A DNA stretch of 64,000 nucleotides from Staphylococcus hyicus (GTDB taxonomy: Bacteria; Bacillota; Bacilli; Staphylococcales; Staphylococcaceae). The translations under genes and the position numbers were made by a program. The notes beneath the pieces were generated by a model. The model saw nothing but the letters and a program-made list of their open reading frames with translations, was not told the origin of the DNA and did not search any database. Numbering within the stretch: position 1 is the first letter of the stretch; every line of letters starts with the position of its first letter. Location: the NCBI RefSeq assembly GCF_000816085.1, contig NZ_CP008747.1:1984001-2048000 (forward strand). The letters are read 5' to 3'. Below, piece after piece: positions 21,061 to 29,943 of this stretch.

Positions 21061-21915
21061 TTGACTATGGCTCGATTTAAACTTTCAAATCTTCCTCGTG
21101 GCTTTGCAATGGGTGTAAGTGATTTAATTCCAGGCGTTAGCGGTGGAACCATTGCGCTACTTCTTGGCATCTATGATGATTTCATTTCCTCAGTGAGTGG
21201 CGTATTCTCAAAAAACTTTAAACGTAGTGTTTTGTTTTTACTACCTATTATTATCGGTATGGGGTTGGCTATTGGTATTTTAAGCAGTCTTATTAATTAT
21301 TTATTAGCATACCACCAAGTGCCAACGATGTTTTTCTTTACCGGTTTAATTATTGGCGTTATTCCATTTTTATTGAGAATTTCACATTACAATAAAACGT
21401 TTAAAGCTTCTCATTGGATTATAGTTGTTACTTTTACATTATTGCTCGCCGCAATGGCATTTTTTAAAGGCGACACGTCACACACTGCACCATCAGACAT
21501 AGATTTATCAACACCGATGTTGATTAAATATTTTGTCGCTGGGATATTAGCTTCAAGCGCTATGCTTCTCCCCGGCATATCAGGATCATTCATATTATTA
21601 TTACTTGGCGTATACAGTACTGTAACGTATGCGATTTCAGAAATTGTACGTTTTAACTTCCAAGCGTTACCCGTTATTATGTTAGTCGGTTTTGGCGTAC
21701 TTGTTGGATTTATTGTTGCGAGTAAATTAATCAAATATTTACTCACACACTATACGTATTTAACGTATGCAGCAATTTTAGGTTTAGTGGTAGGATCACT
21801 ATTCTCTGTCTTCCCTGGACTTCCCACTACTTTATTGACGTGGATAATATCTATTTTCACGTTAATGATAGGGTTTACTGTAAGTTATATTTTAGGTCGT
21901 TATACACATGAATAA
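21061..21915 (+). CDS. popT: DUF368 membrane protein, PopT-type undecaprenyl phosphate transporter
   Basis: A 284-residue polytopic protein with two inverted-repeat-like halves, each carrying the family signature: DLIPGVSGGTIALLLGIYDDF near residue 20 and LPGISGSFILLLLGVY near residue 170. DUF368 proteins were recently assigned as undecaprenyl-phosphate flippases (PopT) in S. aureus and Vibrio, recycling the lipid carrier for wall synthesis; applying that here is inference from family. The start is ambiguous: TTG 21061 is 6 bases from AAAGGA, ATG 21067 is 12 bases from it. Confidence 0.85.
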   Translation: MTMARFKLSNLPRGFAMGVSDLIPGVSGGTIALLLGIYDDFISSVSGVFSKNFKRSVLFLLPIIIGMGLAIGILSSLINYLLAYHQVPTMFFFTGLIIGVIPFLLRISHYNKTFKASHWIIVVTFTLLLAAMAFFKGDTSHTAPSDIDLSTPMLIKYFVAGILASSAMLLPGISGSFILLLLGVYSTVTYAISEIVRFNFQALPVIMLVGFGVLVGFIVASKLIKYLLTHYTYLTYAAILGLVVGSLFSVFPGLPTTLLTWIISIFTLMIGFTVSYILGRYTHE

Positions 21916-21919
21916 AAAA

Positions 21920-22390
21920 CAGGGCTGGAACATAACTACCCTGTTAATCAAAAAAAACCAACAAAATTCATTGTAATGAACTTTGTTGGTTATATTTATA
22001 TATAAATTTAGTCTTACTGGGGGAAAGATGATGAATTAAAACATCACTTTGATTGCTTCCTTAGCTGAGACTTCTGAGGCATTAAGCCGAAACCGAAAAT
22101 CCATTTCGAGCGCATAAATCCAAGACTATTGGCTTTTACAATATATAAGGCAGTAGCTGACTGGAATAAGTATGCGCTTAGAAAGCTTTCCGTAACTTAC
22201 GCAGACCACCTATTCACGCATGTTCATAAGTGGACTGAAGACGTAATGCATTGCATTCCTAACGTCTTCATGCACGGGGAGACATTACTACGAAATCAAT
22301 TAGATTTCTGTAATGTTCCCTCGTTGTGGTAAGGCGCCTAGAAAAGCGAGGTGTTAGGAACAATCAAAATTGAAATAGTTTATGTCCCTG
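21920..22390. repeat. dispersed intergenic repeat, copy C (most complete)
   Basis: Occupies the whole gap between popT and metQ. Left end CAGGG..GGAACATAACT pairs with right end AGTTTATGTCCCTG. Next comes a CCAACAAAA/TTTGTTGG hairpin (21958-21990), a conserved T-rich stretch, the 21-base block 22067-22087, then a central module (about 22108-22325: AAGGCAGTAG, AAGCTTTCCG, CACGCATGTT, CGTAATGCAT) found also in copy A but missing from copy B, then the AGAAAAGCGAGG block near 22336. A 67-codon plus-strand ORF in the central module is not maintained in copy A. Confidence 0.78.
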
Positions 22391-22401
22391 CGTCATTTTT
22401 A

Positions 22402-23226
22402 TTATTTCGCTGGTGTTACTGCTCCATTATATTTATCTTTAATGAATGTTTTAATCTCATCAGATTGTAACACTTTAATTAAAGCTTTAATTTTTTTGTC
22501 ATCTTTATGCCCTTCTTGAACTGCAATTAAATTCGCATACGGGTTATCATCAGATTTTTCAACAGCAATAGAATCTTTTTGTGGGTTTAACTTTTGTTCA
22601 ATTGCAAAGTTAGAGTTAATGATAACTGCGTCACCTTCGTTATTTTGATATGTTTTTGGTAAAAATTCTGCTGCTTGTTTACTGTTAAATTTAATATCTT
22701 TTTTGTTTTCTACAATGTCATCAAAAGTAGCATCTTGGATTTTAACACCTTTTTTAATTTTGATAAGCCCTTCATCCACAAAGAATTTCAAGAATCTCCC
22801 TTGTTCTGCAGGATTATTAGATACAAAAATCTCTGCCCCTTTAGGTAAATCTTTTAGACTTTTGTGTTTTTGAGAATATACAGCCATTGGTTCTAAATGT
22901 ACGTTACCTGCTGATTCTATTTTATAGCCCTTATCTTTTTTCTCTGTATCTAAGTATGGTGTGTGCTGGAAAAAGTTTGCATCTAATTCACCTGCATCTA
23001 ACAATTTGTTTGGCGTCGTATAATCATTAATCGTTTTAATTTCTAAATTGTATCCTTCTTTTTCTAATATTGGCTTCGCTTTTTCTAATATTTCAGCATG
23101 TGGTGCAGGAGATGCCCCGACCACAATTTTCTTATCTTCCTTACTACTTTTTGAATCGTTATTGCCACAAGCAACCAATACTACAGATAGAACTAAAATT
23201 ACAGCAATTGATAAAAATCTTTTCAT
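22402..23226 (-). CDS. metQ: MetQ, methionine-binding lipoprotein
   Basis: A 274-residue NlpA-family lipoprotein. The signal peptide is followed by the lipobox LVAC (lipid-anchored C20) and the binding domain with VGASPAPHAEILE, FFQHTPYLD and the C-terminal DEIKTFIKDKYNGAV segment. It captures methionine (or methionine-containing peptides, as some staphylococcal homologues bind Gly-Met) at the outer membrane face. Third gene of metNIQ under the S-box. No classical terminator follows; the dispersed repeat begins 11 bases downstream. Confidence 0.93.
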   Translation of the reverse strand: MKRFLSIAVILVLSVVLVACGNNDSKSSKEDKKIVVGASPAPHAEILEKAKPILEKEGYNLEIKTINDYTTPNKLLDAGELDANFFQHTPYLDTEKKDKGYKIESAGNVHLEPMAVYSQKHKSLKDLPKGAEIFVSNNPAEQGRFLKFFVDEGLIKIKKGVKIQDATFDDIVENKKDIKFNSKQAAEFLPKTYQNNEGDAVIINSNFAIEQKLNPQKDSIAVEKSDDNPYANLIAVQEGHKDDKKIKALIKVLQSDEIKTFIKDKYNGAVTPAK

Positions 23227-23250
23227 TATTACATTCTCCTTATCTTGTAT

Positions 23251-23946
23251 TTATCGTTTGTCTATTTTATTCGTTGTCCAATCTCCCAAAAATTGAATAA
23301 CGAAGACGATAACTAAAATTAAAATGGTTGAAATTAAAATGACATCATTTTGATTTCGTGTAAATCCTGTTAAATACGCTAAATTACCTAACCCTCCCGC
23401 ACCAATAACACCTGCAACAGCTGTAGATCCAACTAATGCAATTGCAGTAACAGTTATGCCAGAAATTAAAGCAGGGAGCGATTCAGGAATTAAAACTTTC
23501 CGTATCACCGTCCATGTGTTTGCACCCATTGACCAAGCTGCTTCTATCACACCTTTATCTATTTCTTTTAAAGCAATTTCAACAAGTCGTCCATAAAAAG
23601 GCGAAGCACCAATAATCAATGCAGGCAATGCACCTGTAGGGCCACTTATTGTGCCTAAAATTAAACTTGTAAAAGGAATCAGCAATAAAATCAATATAAT
23701 AAATGGGATTGCGCGGAATAAATTAACGAAAAATGACACGAGATTATAAAAAATTCGACCGGCTTTAGATTTACTTTTAGAAGTTAGAAATAACACTACT
23801 CCTGTAATGATGCCAAATATAAATGCAAAGAAAGTCGAGATAATCGTCATATACAGTGTTTCATAGGTCGCAGTCCATACATCTGGCCAACGCACATTTG
23901 GCAGTGTTAGCATTTCATGCAATATCTCAGTAAAACTTTTACCCAT
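23251..23946 (-). CDS. metI: MetI, methionine ABC transporter permease
   Basis: A 231-residue permease with five or six transmembrane helices and the EAA loop [20 protein letters not shown], which contacts MetN. ATG 23946 (MGKSFTEIL) has GAGGTGA at 6 bases; an upstream TTG is rejected. It overlaps the end of metN by 8 bases, indicating translational coupling. Confidence 0.93.
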   Translation of the reverse strand: MGKSFTEILHEMLTLPNVRWPDVWTATYETLYMTIISTFFAFIFGIITGVVLFLTSKSKSKAGRIFYNLVSFFVNLFRAIPFIILILLLIPFTSLILGTISGPTGALPALIIGASPFYGRLVEIALKEIDKGVIEAAWSMGANTWTVIRKVLIPESLPALISGITVTAIALVGSTAVAGVIGAGGLGNLAYLTGFTRNQNDVILISTILILVIVFVIQFLGDWTTNKIDKR

Positions 23947-24967
23947 GGGCAATCACCTCAACTTCAATTTGTTTCGATTCTAAATCAAGTTTTAATTGCT
24001 CAAACTGTGTTTGGTCGATGTTAGAAATATGTACAACAATAAAACCAATAGCCCCTGACTTAGAATGTTTAATATTGGCTTCTAATATATTTACAGCCAC
24101 ATCATACGTTTTTAAAATATACGAAATTATAGGCTGTGTCGTCACTTCACCTGAAAAGTTGAGTTTTATAAGTTTATCATTTGAATTTAACTTGACGAGA
24201 CCTGAAATGTCTTCAAATTCAGCTTTAGGTTGAAGATCTTCTTGCACAAAGCGCTTAGTGACTGAATGTTTTGGATTTTCAAAAACTTCAGATACTTTAC
24301 CTTGTTCAATTACCTTTCCATTTTCCATGACCGCAACTTCATCACAAATGCGACGTATAACATGCATTTCATGCGTAATAATCACAATGGTTAAGTTTTG
24401 CTCTTTTTTCAATTGAATTAATAAATCGAGTATTTCATCTGTTGTTTGCGGATCCAATGCACTCGTTGCTTCATCACAAAGTAATACCTCCGGGTCATTT
24501 GCAAGTGCTCTAGCAATACCAACACGTTGTTTTTGACCACCTGATAATTCTGATGGATACGCATGTTCACGCCCTTTTAAGCCAACACGTTCTATCAATT
24601 CCAATGCTTTTGCTTTAGCATGACGTTTCGATACACCCGCAATTTCTAACGGAAATCGTACATTATCAAGTACAGTGCGTGACCACAATAGATTGAAATG
24701 TTGGAAAATCATGCCCACTTTTTGTCTTTTATACCTTAGCGCTTGTTTGCTCAAGTGGCCTATATGATCTCCACCGATAACAACATCGCCAGACGTTGGT
24801 GTTTCTAAATAATTAAACAGTCGCACCAAAGTGCTTTTTCCCGCACCCGAAAAACCAATAATACCAAATATGGTACCTGTGTTAATGGTTAGATTAACAT
24901 GATCAACAGCTAAAACGGATTTAGATTTGCTCTCGTACTGTTTAACGATATTTTTAAGCTCAATCAT
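23939..24967 (-). CDS. metN: MetN, methionine ABC transporter ATPase
   Basis: A 342-residue ATPase: Walker [11 protein letters not shown], signature LSGGQKQR, Walker [13 protein letters not shown], then a C-terminal NIL (ACT-like) domain of about 90 residues from residue 255 that binds methionine and inhibits transport when the cytoplasmic pool is full. ATG 24967 follows GGGGGAAGCG. First gene of the operon, directly behind the S-box terminator. Confidence 0.94.
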   Translation of the reverse strand: MIELKNIVKQYESKSKSVLAVDHVNLTINTGTIFGIIGFSGAGKSTLVRLFNYLETPTSGDVVIGGDHIGHLSKQALRYKRQKVGMIFQHFNLLWSRTVLDNVRFPLEIAGVSKRHAKAKALELIERVGLKGREHAYPSELSGGQKQRVGIARALANDPEVLLCDEATSALDPQTTDEILDLLIQLKKEQNLTIVIITHEMHVIRRICDEVAVMENGKVIEQGKVSEVFENPKHSVTKRFVQEDLQPKAEFEDISGLVKLNSNDKLIKLNFSGEVTTQPIISYILKTYDVAVNILEANIKHSKSGAIGFIVVHISNIDQTQFEQLKLDLESKQIEVEVIAHG

Positions 24968-25011
24968 ATCGCTTCCCCCTCAATGTGTTGCGAATTATCA
25001 AATTTCAGAAC

Positions 25012-25049
25012 AAAAAAAGCTTTCTCCTATATAAAAATAAGAGAAAGCA
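25012..25049 (-). terminator. S-box-controlled transcription terminator
   Basis: Stem GCTTTCTC with GAGAAAGC followed on the minus strand by TTTTTTT (25012-25018). It is 18 bases downstream of the aptamer P1 helix and about 45 bases before metN, the position of the regulated terminator in S-box leaders. Confidence 0.9.
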
Positions 25050-25066
25050 TAGATTTCGATGCGTTT

Positions 25067-25173
25067 CTCTCATCTTCAAAAGTATAAATACTTTATGTGA
25101 ATTGGCACCATTTCTAAATTTAGACGGTTGCCGGGCTTCATAGGGCACATCCCTCCACCACTCTAGATAAGAG
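25067..25173 (-). ncRNA. SAM (S-box, SAM-I) riboswitch
   Basis: The minus strand reads CTCTTATC.AGAGTGGTGGAGGGA, then TGTGCCCTATGAAGCCCGGC, then AACC and GGTGCCAATTC, closing with GATGAGAG, which pairs with the 5' arm to form P1. These are the conserved kink-turn, GAAGCCCGGCAAC and GGTGCCAA elements of SAM-I aptamers. High SAM should favour the terminator at 25012-25049 and shut off metNIQ. The sequence match is essentially diagnostic. Confidence 0.97.
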
Positions 25174-25206
25174 TTTTCTGAATATTGAATTGTTTAAATA
25201 TTATCA

Positions 25207-25527
25207 CTATCCTCGAATTTCGTCAATCACTTTTTTTAACCGTTCAAGTAAAAATGTAACAGATTGAAATGCATAAATGCGATCAACTTCTTTATCATTG
25301 TGCATAATTAACAAAATTGGAACAGATTGTATTTCGAACATTTGGCTAAATTCAGGATAATAATTTAAATCTCGTTTTTCTAAAGGCAATTGCGTGACAC
25401 TATTAGCGATGTGTAACATGCGTTCTGACACTTTACACGTACCACACATCGGCGTATAGCCAAAGATTAATTTAATATCTTGTTCTTGTTCATTAAATGT
25501 ATTGTTCGATTGCTCTAAAACACTCAT
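25207..25527 (-). CDS. thioredoxin-like protein (CGTC)
   Basis: A 106-residue protein with a thioredoxin fold. The active site motif is YTPMCGTCKVSERML, and the cis-proline loop is QSVPILLI. A 20-residue acidic/polar N-terminal tail precedes the fold. It overlaps the 3' end of the TOPRIM gene by 35 bases, an unusually long overlap that implies coupled expression. Its partner is unknown; it resembles small Bacillales thioredoxin-family proteins encoded near gcvH. Confidence 0.82.
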   Translation of the reverse strand: MSVLEQSNNTFNEQEQDIKLIFGYTPMCGTCKVSERMLHIANSVTQLPLEKRDLNYYPEFSQMFEIQSVPILLIMHNDKEVDRIYAFQSVTFLLERLKKVIDEIRG

Positions 25528-25888
25528 GATATGAATACTTTCCTTTTACATAAAAATCGTTTTTGACGTCAAATCCATGCCGCCCTAAAACATTTGAGAG
25601 GTAATCTCGTGGACACCGTGCCACTTCACTAAAAGTTGAATCAATGAAGATATCTGTACTTTCACTTAAATACTTTGAAAACCATTTTCGAATCTTTCGC
25701 CCTTCAGTATCAGCATCAACAAGAATATATACTTGTTTGCCGTACAAAGATTCAATCATATTATCTAACTTTTCGATGCCCATCGTGCCATGTGTACAAA
25801 TGATATCAACCGGTTCTAATAACACTTCCTTAACTCTTTTTTTATCAGATTTGCCTTCTACAACAATTACTTTATTAATCATCGCCAT
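25493..25888 (-). CDS. small TOPRIM-domain protein
   Basis: A 131-residue protein that is little more than one TOPRIM domain: VVEGKSDKKR supplies the catalytic glutamate and LVDADTEGRKIRKWF the DxD metal-binding pair. It resembles the N-terminal half of RNase M5 (RnmV) but lacks the M5 C-terminal domain. TOPRIM proteins cut or join nucleic acids; the substrate is unknown. ATG 25888 has AAGGTGA at 5 bases; ATG 25882 is the alternative. It lies between gcvH and the thioredoxin-like gene. Confidence 0.82.
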   Translation of the reverse strand: MAMINKVIVVEGKSDKKRVKEVLLEPVDIICTHGTMGIEKLDNMIESLYGKQVYILVDADTEGRKIRKWFSKYLSESTDIFIDSTFSEVARCPRDYLSNVLGRHGFDVKNDFYVKGKYSYHECFRAIEQYI

Positions 25889-25922
25889 GGTCTTCACCTT
25901 CTAAAAAGTTAGTATTCAGTGC

Positions 25923-25962
25923 AAAAAAACTCCAAGATAATCAAAGGAATATCTAGGAGTTT
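25923..25962 (-). terminator. terminator of gcvH
   Basis: Stem AAACTCC.AGATA with TATCT.GGAGTTT and a seven-base T-run on the minus strand, directly after gcvH. Confidence 0.85.
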
Positions 25963-25969
25963 AAAAATA

Positions 25970-26350
25970 TTATTCGCCAATCATTTCTTGATAACCTTGT
26001 GCATCCATTAAAGCATCAAGTTCACTTTCATCGCTTAATTCAACTTTCACCATCCAAGCTTTCTCATATGGCGATTCATTTACAGCTTCTGGCTCGTCTT
26101 CAAGATCTTCATTCACTTCTACGATTTTACCAGATACTGGTGAATATAATTCTGAAACTGTTTTTACAGATTCAACGCTACCGAAAGTTTCGCCTTCTGA
26201 TACTTCATCATCCACTTCTGGAAGTTCAACGAATACGATATCTCCTAATTCGTTTTGTGCAAAGTCTGTAATACCAACAGTTGCAACATTTCCTTCGACT
26301 TTTACCCACTCGTGTTCTTTTGAATATTTTAATTCACTTGGCACTGCCAC
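25970..26350 (-). CDS. gcvH: glycine cleavage system H protein
   Basis: A 126-residue lipoyl-domain protein with the lipoylated lysine K63 in [18 protein letters not shown]. It shuttles aminomethyl groups in glycine cleavage. In Gram-positive lipoate biosynthesis, GcvH is also the first octanoylated/lipoylated protein from which lipoyl groups are relayed, which links it to lipA at 9317. It stands alone here with its own terminator; gcvT and gcvP are not in the window. Confidence 0.96.
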   Translation of the reverse strand: MAVPSELKYSKEHEWVKVEGNVATVGITDFAQNELGDIVFVELPEVDDEVSEGETFGSVESVKTVSELYSPVSGKIVEVNEDLEDEPEAVNESPYEKAWMVKVELSDESELDALMDAQGYQEMIGE

Positions 26351-26419
26351 TTGAATCCCCTCCTATATTTGTTTACAAGATAATCATGACACACATGTTT
26401 TTATCAATCAACTATTTTA

Positions 26420-26773
26420 TTATAACCAAGTTTCACGATAAACTTGTTCATTAAAACCGACTGTAACTTTATCACCTAAAATTGCTAAAGGACGTTTCAC
26501 TAACATACCATCGGACGCTAAAAGTTCTAACTTTTCATCCTCTGATAAAGTATCTAATTTATCCTTTAAATTTAACTCACGATATTTTGCACCATGTGTA
26601 TTGAATAATCTTTTGATTTCAATTCCTGAACGGTCCACAATATCTTTAAATTCATCTTTCGTAGGTGTTAATTGAACGATATCAATAGGTTCAAAACTCA
26701 CACCTTGTTCAGATAAAAATTTCGCTGCTTTTTTACACGTTGTACAATTAGGATATTGATAAAACTTAATCAT
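26420..26773 (-). CDS. ArsC/Spx family protein (YusI-like)
   Basis: A 117-residue protein with the ArsC-family fold and an N-terminal CTTC motif (YPNCTTCKKA), then LFNTHGAKYRELNL and the C-terminal LVKRPLAI. It is closer to YusI than to Spx: the Spx RNA polymerase-contact glycine and its neighbouring residues are not evident. True arsenate reductase activity is not implied. Conserved next to gcvH in Bacillales. Confidence 0.85.
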   Translation of the reverse strand: MIKFYQYPNCTTCKKAAKFLSEQGVSFEPIDIVQLTPTKDEFKDIVDRSGIEIKRLFNTHGAKYRELNLKDKLDTLSEDEKLELLASDGMLVKRPLAILGDKVTVGFNEQVYRETWL

Positions 26774-26938
26774 GCTTTAACCTCCTCGCGTGACTTATAT
26801 CAAATATAACAAAATTTGTTAAATTAGACTATTTTTTATACTAGTTTCATTATTTTGTTATTTATTAATCACGAAATATGACGTCTATGAATATATCCGT
26901 TATAATTTAAAACATATATTATAATGGAGGTATGTTAC

Positions 26939-27259
26939 ATGCAAAAGATTCAAGATATGGAAACGTTTAAATCAATTATTAATAAAGATGAAACAGTTAT
27001 CGTCAAATTCGAAGCAGGATGGTGCCCTGATTGCAAAGCCATGGATATGTGGATCAGCCCTATTGTTGAAAAATACAATCAATATGAATGGTTTGTTGTA
27101 AATCGTGACGAAGTTGAAGAAGCGGCGTTAGCGTATGATGTCATGGGTATTCCAAGCATTCTTATCTTCAAAAACGGAGAAAAGTTACATCATTTACATT
27201 CTGCTCACGCAAAATCACCTGAACAAGTCGAATCATTCTTATCCGAGAGTTTAGGTTAA
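26939..27259 (+). CDS. thioredoxin-like protein (CPDC)
   Basis: A 106-residue thioredoxin-fold protein with active site EAGWCPDCKAMD and cis-proline loop MGIPSILIF. The CPDC dipeptide differs from the CGPC of TrxA, suggesting a different redox potential or a dedicated client. ATG 26939 has GGAGG at 8 bases; five extra in-frame codons upstream include the ribosome-binding site and are dropped. It is divergent from the YusI-like gene. Confidence 0.87.
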   Translation: MQKIQDMETFKSIINKDETVIVKFEAGWCPDCKAMDMWISPIVEKYNQYEWFVVNRDEVEEAALAYDVMGIPSILIFKNGEKLHHLHSAHAKSPEQVESFLSESLG

Positions 27260-27278
27260 CGTTAAAAAAGAACATATT

Positions 27279-27325
27279 AAAATCGTCTTCAAATTACTTT
27301 AAGCAATTTGAAGACGATTTTTTAT
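27279..27325. terminator. bidirectional terminator
   Basis: Long perfect stem AATCGTCTTCAAATT with AATTTGAAGACGATT and T-runs on both strands, between the thioredoxin-like gene and the convergent nitroreductase gene. Confidence 0.88.
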
Positions 27326-27362
27326 GAATAGATATGCAATTTTAACCGTATGCGTACATCTA

Positions 27363-27908
27363 TTAAATGTACTCTGTATAGATTCCTTTATTTTTACGTT
27401 TAGGTACTTTTTCCTTGTCATCTTCTAAATCGGTTAAATATATAAATCCGATTAAGCGTTCATCTGGTAGTACCCCAAAAACATTTCTAACTTTTGGATG
27501 AAAAATATATGTTGGCGTTTTCCAGCATGTTCCAATCCCTTTTTCATATAAGAGCAATAATAAGTTTTGTGCATATGCCCCAACCGCTAAATAGTTTTCA
27601 TTTTCTTCCCGTTGACGTGCATCACATTTCATAATAATTGCTAAAAAACCACCTAAGTTAGTCACCGCATCGTAATGACTTTGTTGTTTATCGGCTTCTC
27701 GTGGAAATGCATAACGCGAGACTTCCTTGCTCATTTCCCCCAATTTATGCTTAGGCACATATACAACACGCCACGGCTCGCGCATACCATGATTTGGTGC
27801 ATTTGCCGCTTCTACAACAGCATCCCTTACAGCGTCCTCGTTAATGTGCATATTTCTATCGAACTTCTTAATACTTCTTCGATACTTTATAGCCTCTTGA
27901 AGTTCCAT
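27363..27908 (-). CDS. nitroreductase family FMN oxidoreductase
   Basis: A 181-residue nitroreductase-fold protein. FMN-binding features are the YRRSIKKF start, AANAPNHGMREPWR, and the late GIGTCWKTPTY segment. Such enzymes reduce quinones, nitro compounds or other electrophiles with NAD(P)H; the substrate is not readable. ATG 27908 is the last of three successive ATGs after AAGGGGA and gives the best spacing. It follows aroD by 65 bases and is likely co-transcribed. Confidence 0.85.
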   Translation of the reverse strand: MELQEAIKYRRSIKKFDRNMHINEDAVRDAVVEAANAPNHGMREPWRVVYVPKHKLGEMSKEVSRYAFPREADKQQSHYDAVTNLGGFLAIIMKCDARQREENENYLAVGAYAQNLLLLLYEKGIGTCWKTPTYIFHPKVRNVFGVLPDERLIGFIYLTDLEDDKEKVPKRKNKGIYTEYI

Positions 27909-27973
27909 CATCATCTTCCCCTTTTTATTGATAACCATTATCAATTATATAGAAGGTTGGCGTACTTTTCAAA

Positions 27974-28684
27974 TTACTGATACACGGCCATTGCATTTTT
28001 TAAAGTTTTAACATTGAGTTGTCCTGGAGCAACGCTTTCATTGATAGCACCATAAGAAAGTGCCCCACCAAATGTTTGTTGTGCAGTTCTAGAAATAATA
28101 CCTAAGTGAGACATGGAAATACCTGTCACCCAATGATGCAATGCATCACTTGCTTCTGATACTGCTTGCAATAACGTTAAAACATCTTGTTTTGATTGTG
28201 GCATAACCGCGATTTTTAAGTGTGCCCCGCCATATTGAGACATGTGATAATATGTTTTTTTCAATACATCAAGTTGCGGCGTTTCATGAAAATTATGATA
28301 TGACACAATAACATCTATACCATGAGATTGAATCGTTCTAACAATATGGTGTCGACCAATCGAAGGCTCCCACTCAACATCAATATAATCCACATTTTTT
28401 AGTTCAGCCAATTGAGTCAAAAGTGACTGATATTCTTTTTCATCACAGTTACCTTTCCCCCCTTGCATTTGCGAACGAAACGTAACAAGTATCTCGGATT
28501 GAAAACCTTCATCTTTTAATTGTTGGATGATTTGAGCCACGTCTACACTCGCAACGTCTTGAAGTGCATCTATTCTTAATTCTAAGATATCTATATTTGA
28601 TTCTTGCATTTTTATCAACTGTATCTCATTTTGACTAAGTACATGAGATACGACCATAAAACTTCCTACGATTTGCGCTTTCAT
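27974..28684 (-). CDS. aroD: 3-dehydroquinate dehydratase, type I
   Basis: A 236-residue type I enzyme of the shikimate pathway. The Schiff-base lysine is K157 (AHLKIAVMP) and the general acid/base histidine H130 (VSYHNF). Other family marks are DVEWEP and GISMSHLGIISR. It is separate from other aro genes, as in S. aureus. ATG 28684 is supported by length and N-terminal similarity; the region 28685-28960 before it holds the divergent promoters of aroD and the acetyltransferase and nothing else that I recognise. Confidence 0.94.
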   Translation of the reverse strand: MKAQIVGSFMVVSHVLSQNEIQLIKMQESNIDILELRIDALQDVASVDVAQIIQQLKDEGFQSEILVTFRSQMQGGKGNCDEKEYQSLLTQLAELKNVDYIDVEWEPSIGRHHIVRTIQSHGIDVIVSYHNFHETPQLDVLKKTYYHMSQYGGAHLKIAVMPQSKQDVLTLLQAVSEASDALHHWVTGISMSHLGIISRTAQQTFGGALSYGAINESVAPGQLNVKTLKNAMAVYQ

Positions 28685-28960
28685 GGTGTGTCACCTACTT
28701 TACACAGTTTGAATTCCCCCTTATATTAGCCTAACTTTCCTTAATTGAAAAGTAAGCGGGCTATAGGGTTACATTTTTCTAATCACATGATTTACATTCT
28801 TTTTTATTGCCGTATGATAGTTATGAGCTTTACTTACTATATTATTTTTCTATAGAATTAAGTATTATTTATCTGAATTTTCTAAAATAACATTGCAATA
28901 GTGATTGCGTTTTTATATGATTAATATGATAAACTTACTTTTATTTCTAGGAGGGTGCAC

Positions 28961-29476
28961 ATGATACATATTTTGAATGATACGCATACAAAAGCATTTT
29001 ATCAACTCACTTGTGAAGCATTTCGTCTTCATCCTCTCGCTTTTGTACATGAAATCAGTGAACGACAGAATTATACTGAAACAGATATTGCTCAGTTATT
29101 ACACCCTAGCCATCAGAAGCAGCAGATATTTTTTGGTGCTTTCGATCATCATAAATTAGTAGGTTTCGTTCAACTCAACTTTTTCCCTTACACATCAAAG
29201 CGTCATAAGGCCACTGTTCAAGGTTTATATGTAACTCCAGATTATAGAGGTTCTGGTATTGGGCGCAAATTGATGGAAAGTCTTATAGAATATGCGGAGG
29301 AACATGGCATTGAACAACTTGTCCTTGCCGTAGCTTCAAATAATATTGCTGCTAAAGTATTTTGTGACCATTTAGGCTTTGAATTTTTAGCACTTGAACG
29401 CCAAGCTCGGAAATTCAATCATACTTATATAGATGAGCACTGGTTAATTTATTATACGAATAAGGAGCATATATGA
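28961..29476 (+). CDS. GNAT family N-acetyltransferase
   Basis: A 171-residue GNAT protein. The acetyl-CoA pyrophosphate loop is YRGSGIGRKLM, preceded by the beta-strand VQGLYVTPDYRG and followed by AVASNNIAAKVFCDHLGFEF. The acceptor is unknown. ATG 28961 follows AGGAGG at 6 bases; a GTG two codons before it lies too close. Its stop overlaps the next start by 4 bases. Confidence 0.85.
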   Translation: MIHILNDTHTKAFYQLTCEAFRLHPLAFVHEISERQNYTETDIAQLLHPSHQKQQIFFGAFDHHKLVGFVQLNFFPYTSKRHKATVQGLYVTPDYRGSGIGRKLMESLIEYAEEHGIEQLVLAVASNNIAAKVFCDHLGFEFLALERQARKFNHTYIDEHWLIYYTNKEHI

Positions 29477-29862
29477 AAGAAATTACAAGAATCCAACACC
29501 TATGGCGCTACGAAAAATATCATGTCATGATGCACAATTACAAATATTATACAGAAATCAAAACGATGATTAAAAATGGACAATCTTATACATCTATAGA
29601 AACTAGAATTCAAGAAATTTTAAATACGCCCATTCAGCCTGCCGCTTTTATAAATACATTCCAACACTTATGGGGCTATTTTAAAAATTGTGCAACCCAT
29701 GAGGAAAAAGCGTTATATACTGCATACGTTCATCAACTTCAATCAGAGTCCCCTTCATATTGTACAAGTATTCAATTCATCCAAAATTTAGCGATAAAAT
29801 ATAACGCACAATACCTTTTAAACAGCTCAATCATGACATTAACACTCCCAAAAACGATTTAA
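29473..29862 (+). CDS. YbgA-like (DUF1722) protein
   Basis: A 129-residue helical protein. LWRYEKYHVMMHN at the start and INTFQHLWGYFK in the middle match the DUF1722 (YbgA) pattern, which also occurs fused to DUF523. In some bacteria the family lies near photolyase genes, but none is present here. Function unknown. Translationally coupled (ATGA) to the upstream acetyltransferase. Confidence 0.75.
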   Translation: MKEITRIQHLWRYEKYHVMMHNYKYYTEIKTMIKNGQSYTSIETRIQEILNTPIQPAAFINTFQHLWGYFKNCATHEEKALYTAYVHQLQSESPSYCTSIQFIQNLAIKYNAQYLLNSSIMTLTLPKTI

Positions 29863-29943
29863 CAATAACATATTAGTTATTCAATTCTCACTCAAACCGT
29901 GATATAATTTCTCGTTGTAAATTACTTATTAAGGGTGCGAATC

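Noticed and set aside
22129-22332. 67-codon plus-strand ORF
   Set aside because: Lies in the central module of repeat copy C; copy A breaks the frame, and similarity is at DNA level only.
26420-26773. Arsenate reductase annotation
   Set aside because: The protein belongs to the ArsC-fold YusI/Spx group; no ars genes adjoin it and arsenate activity is not supported.
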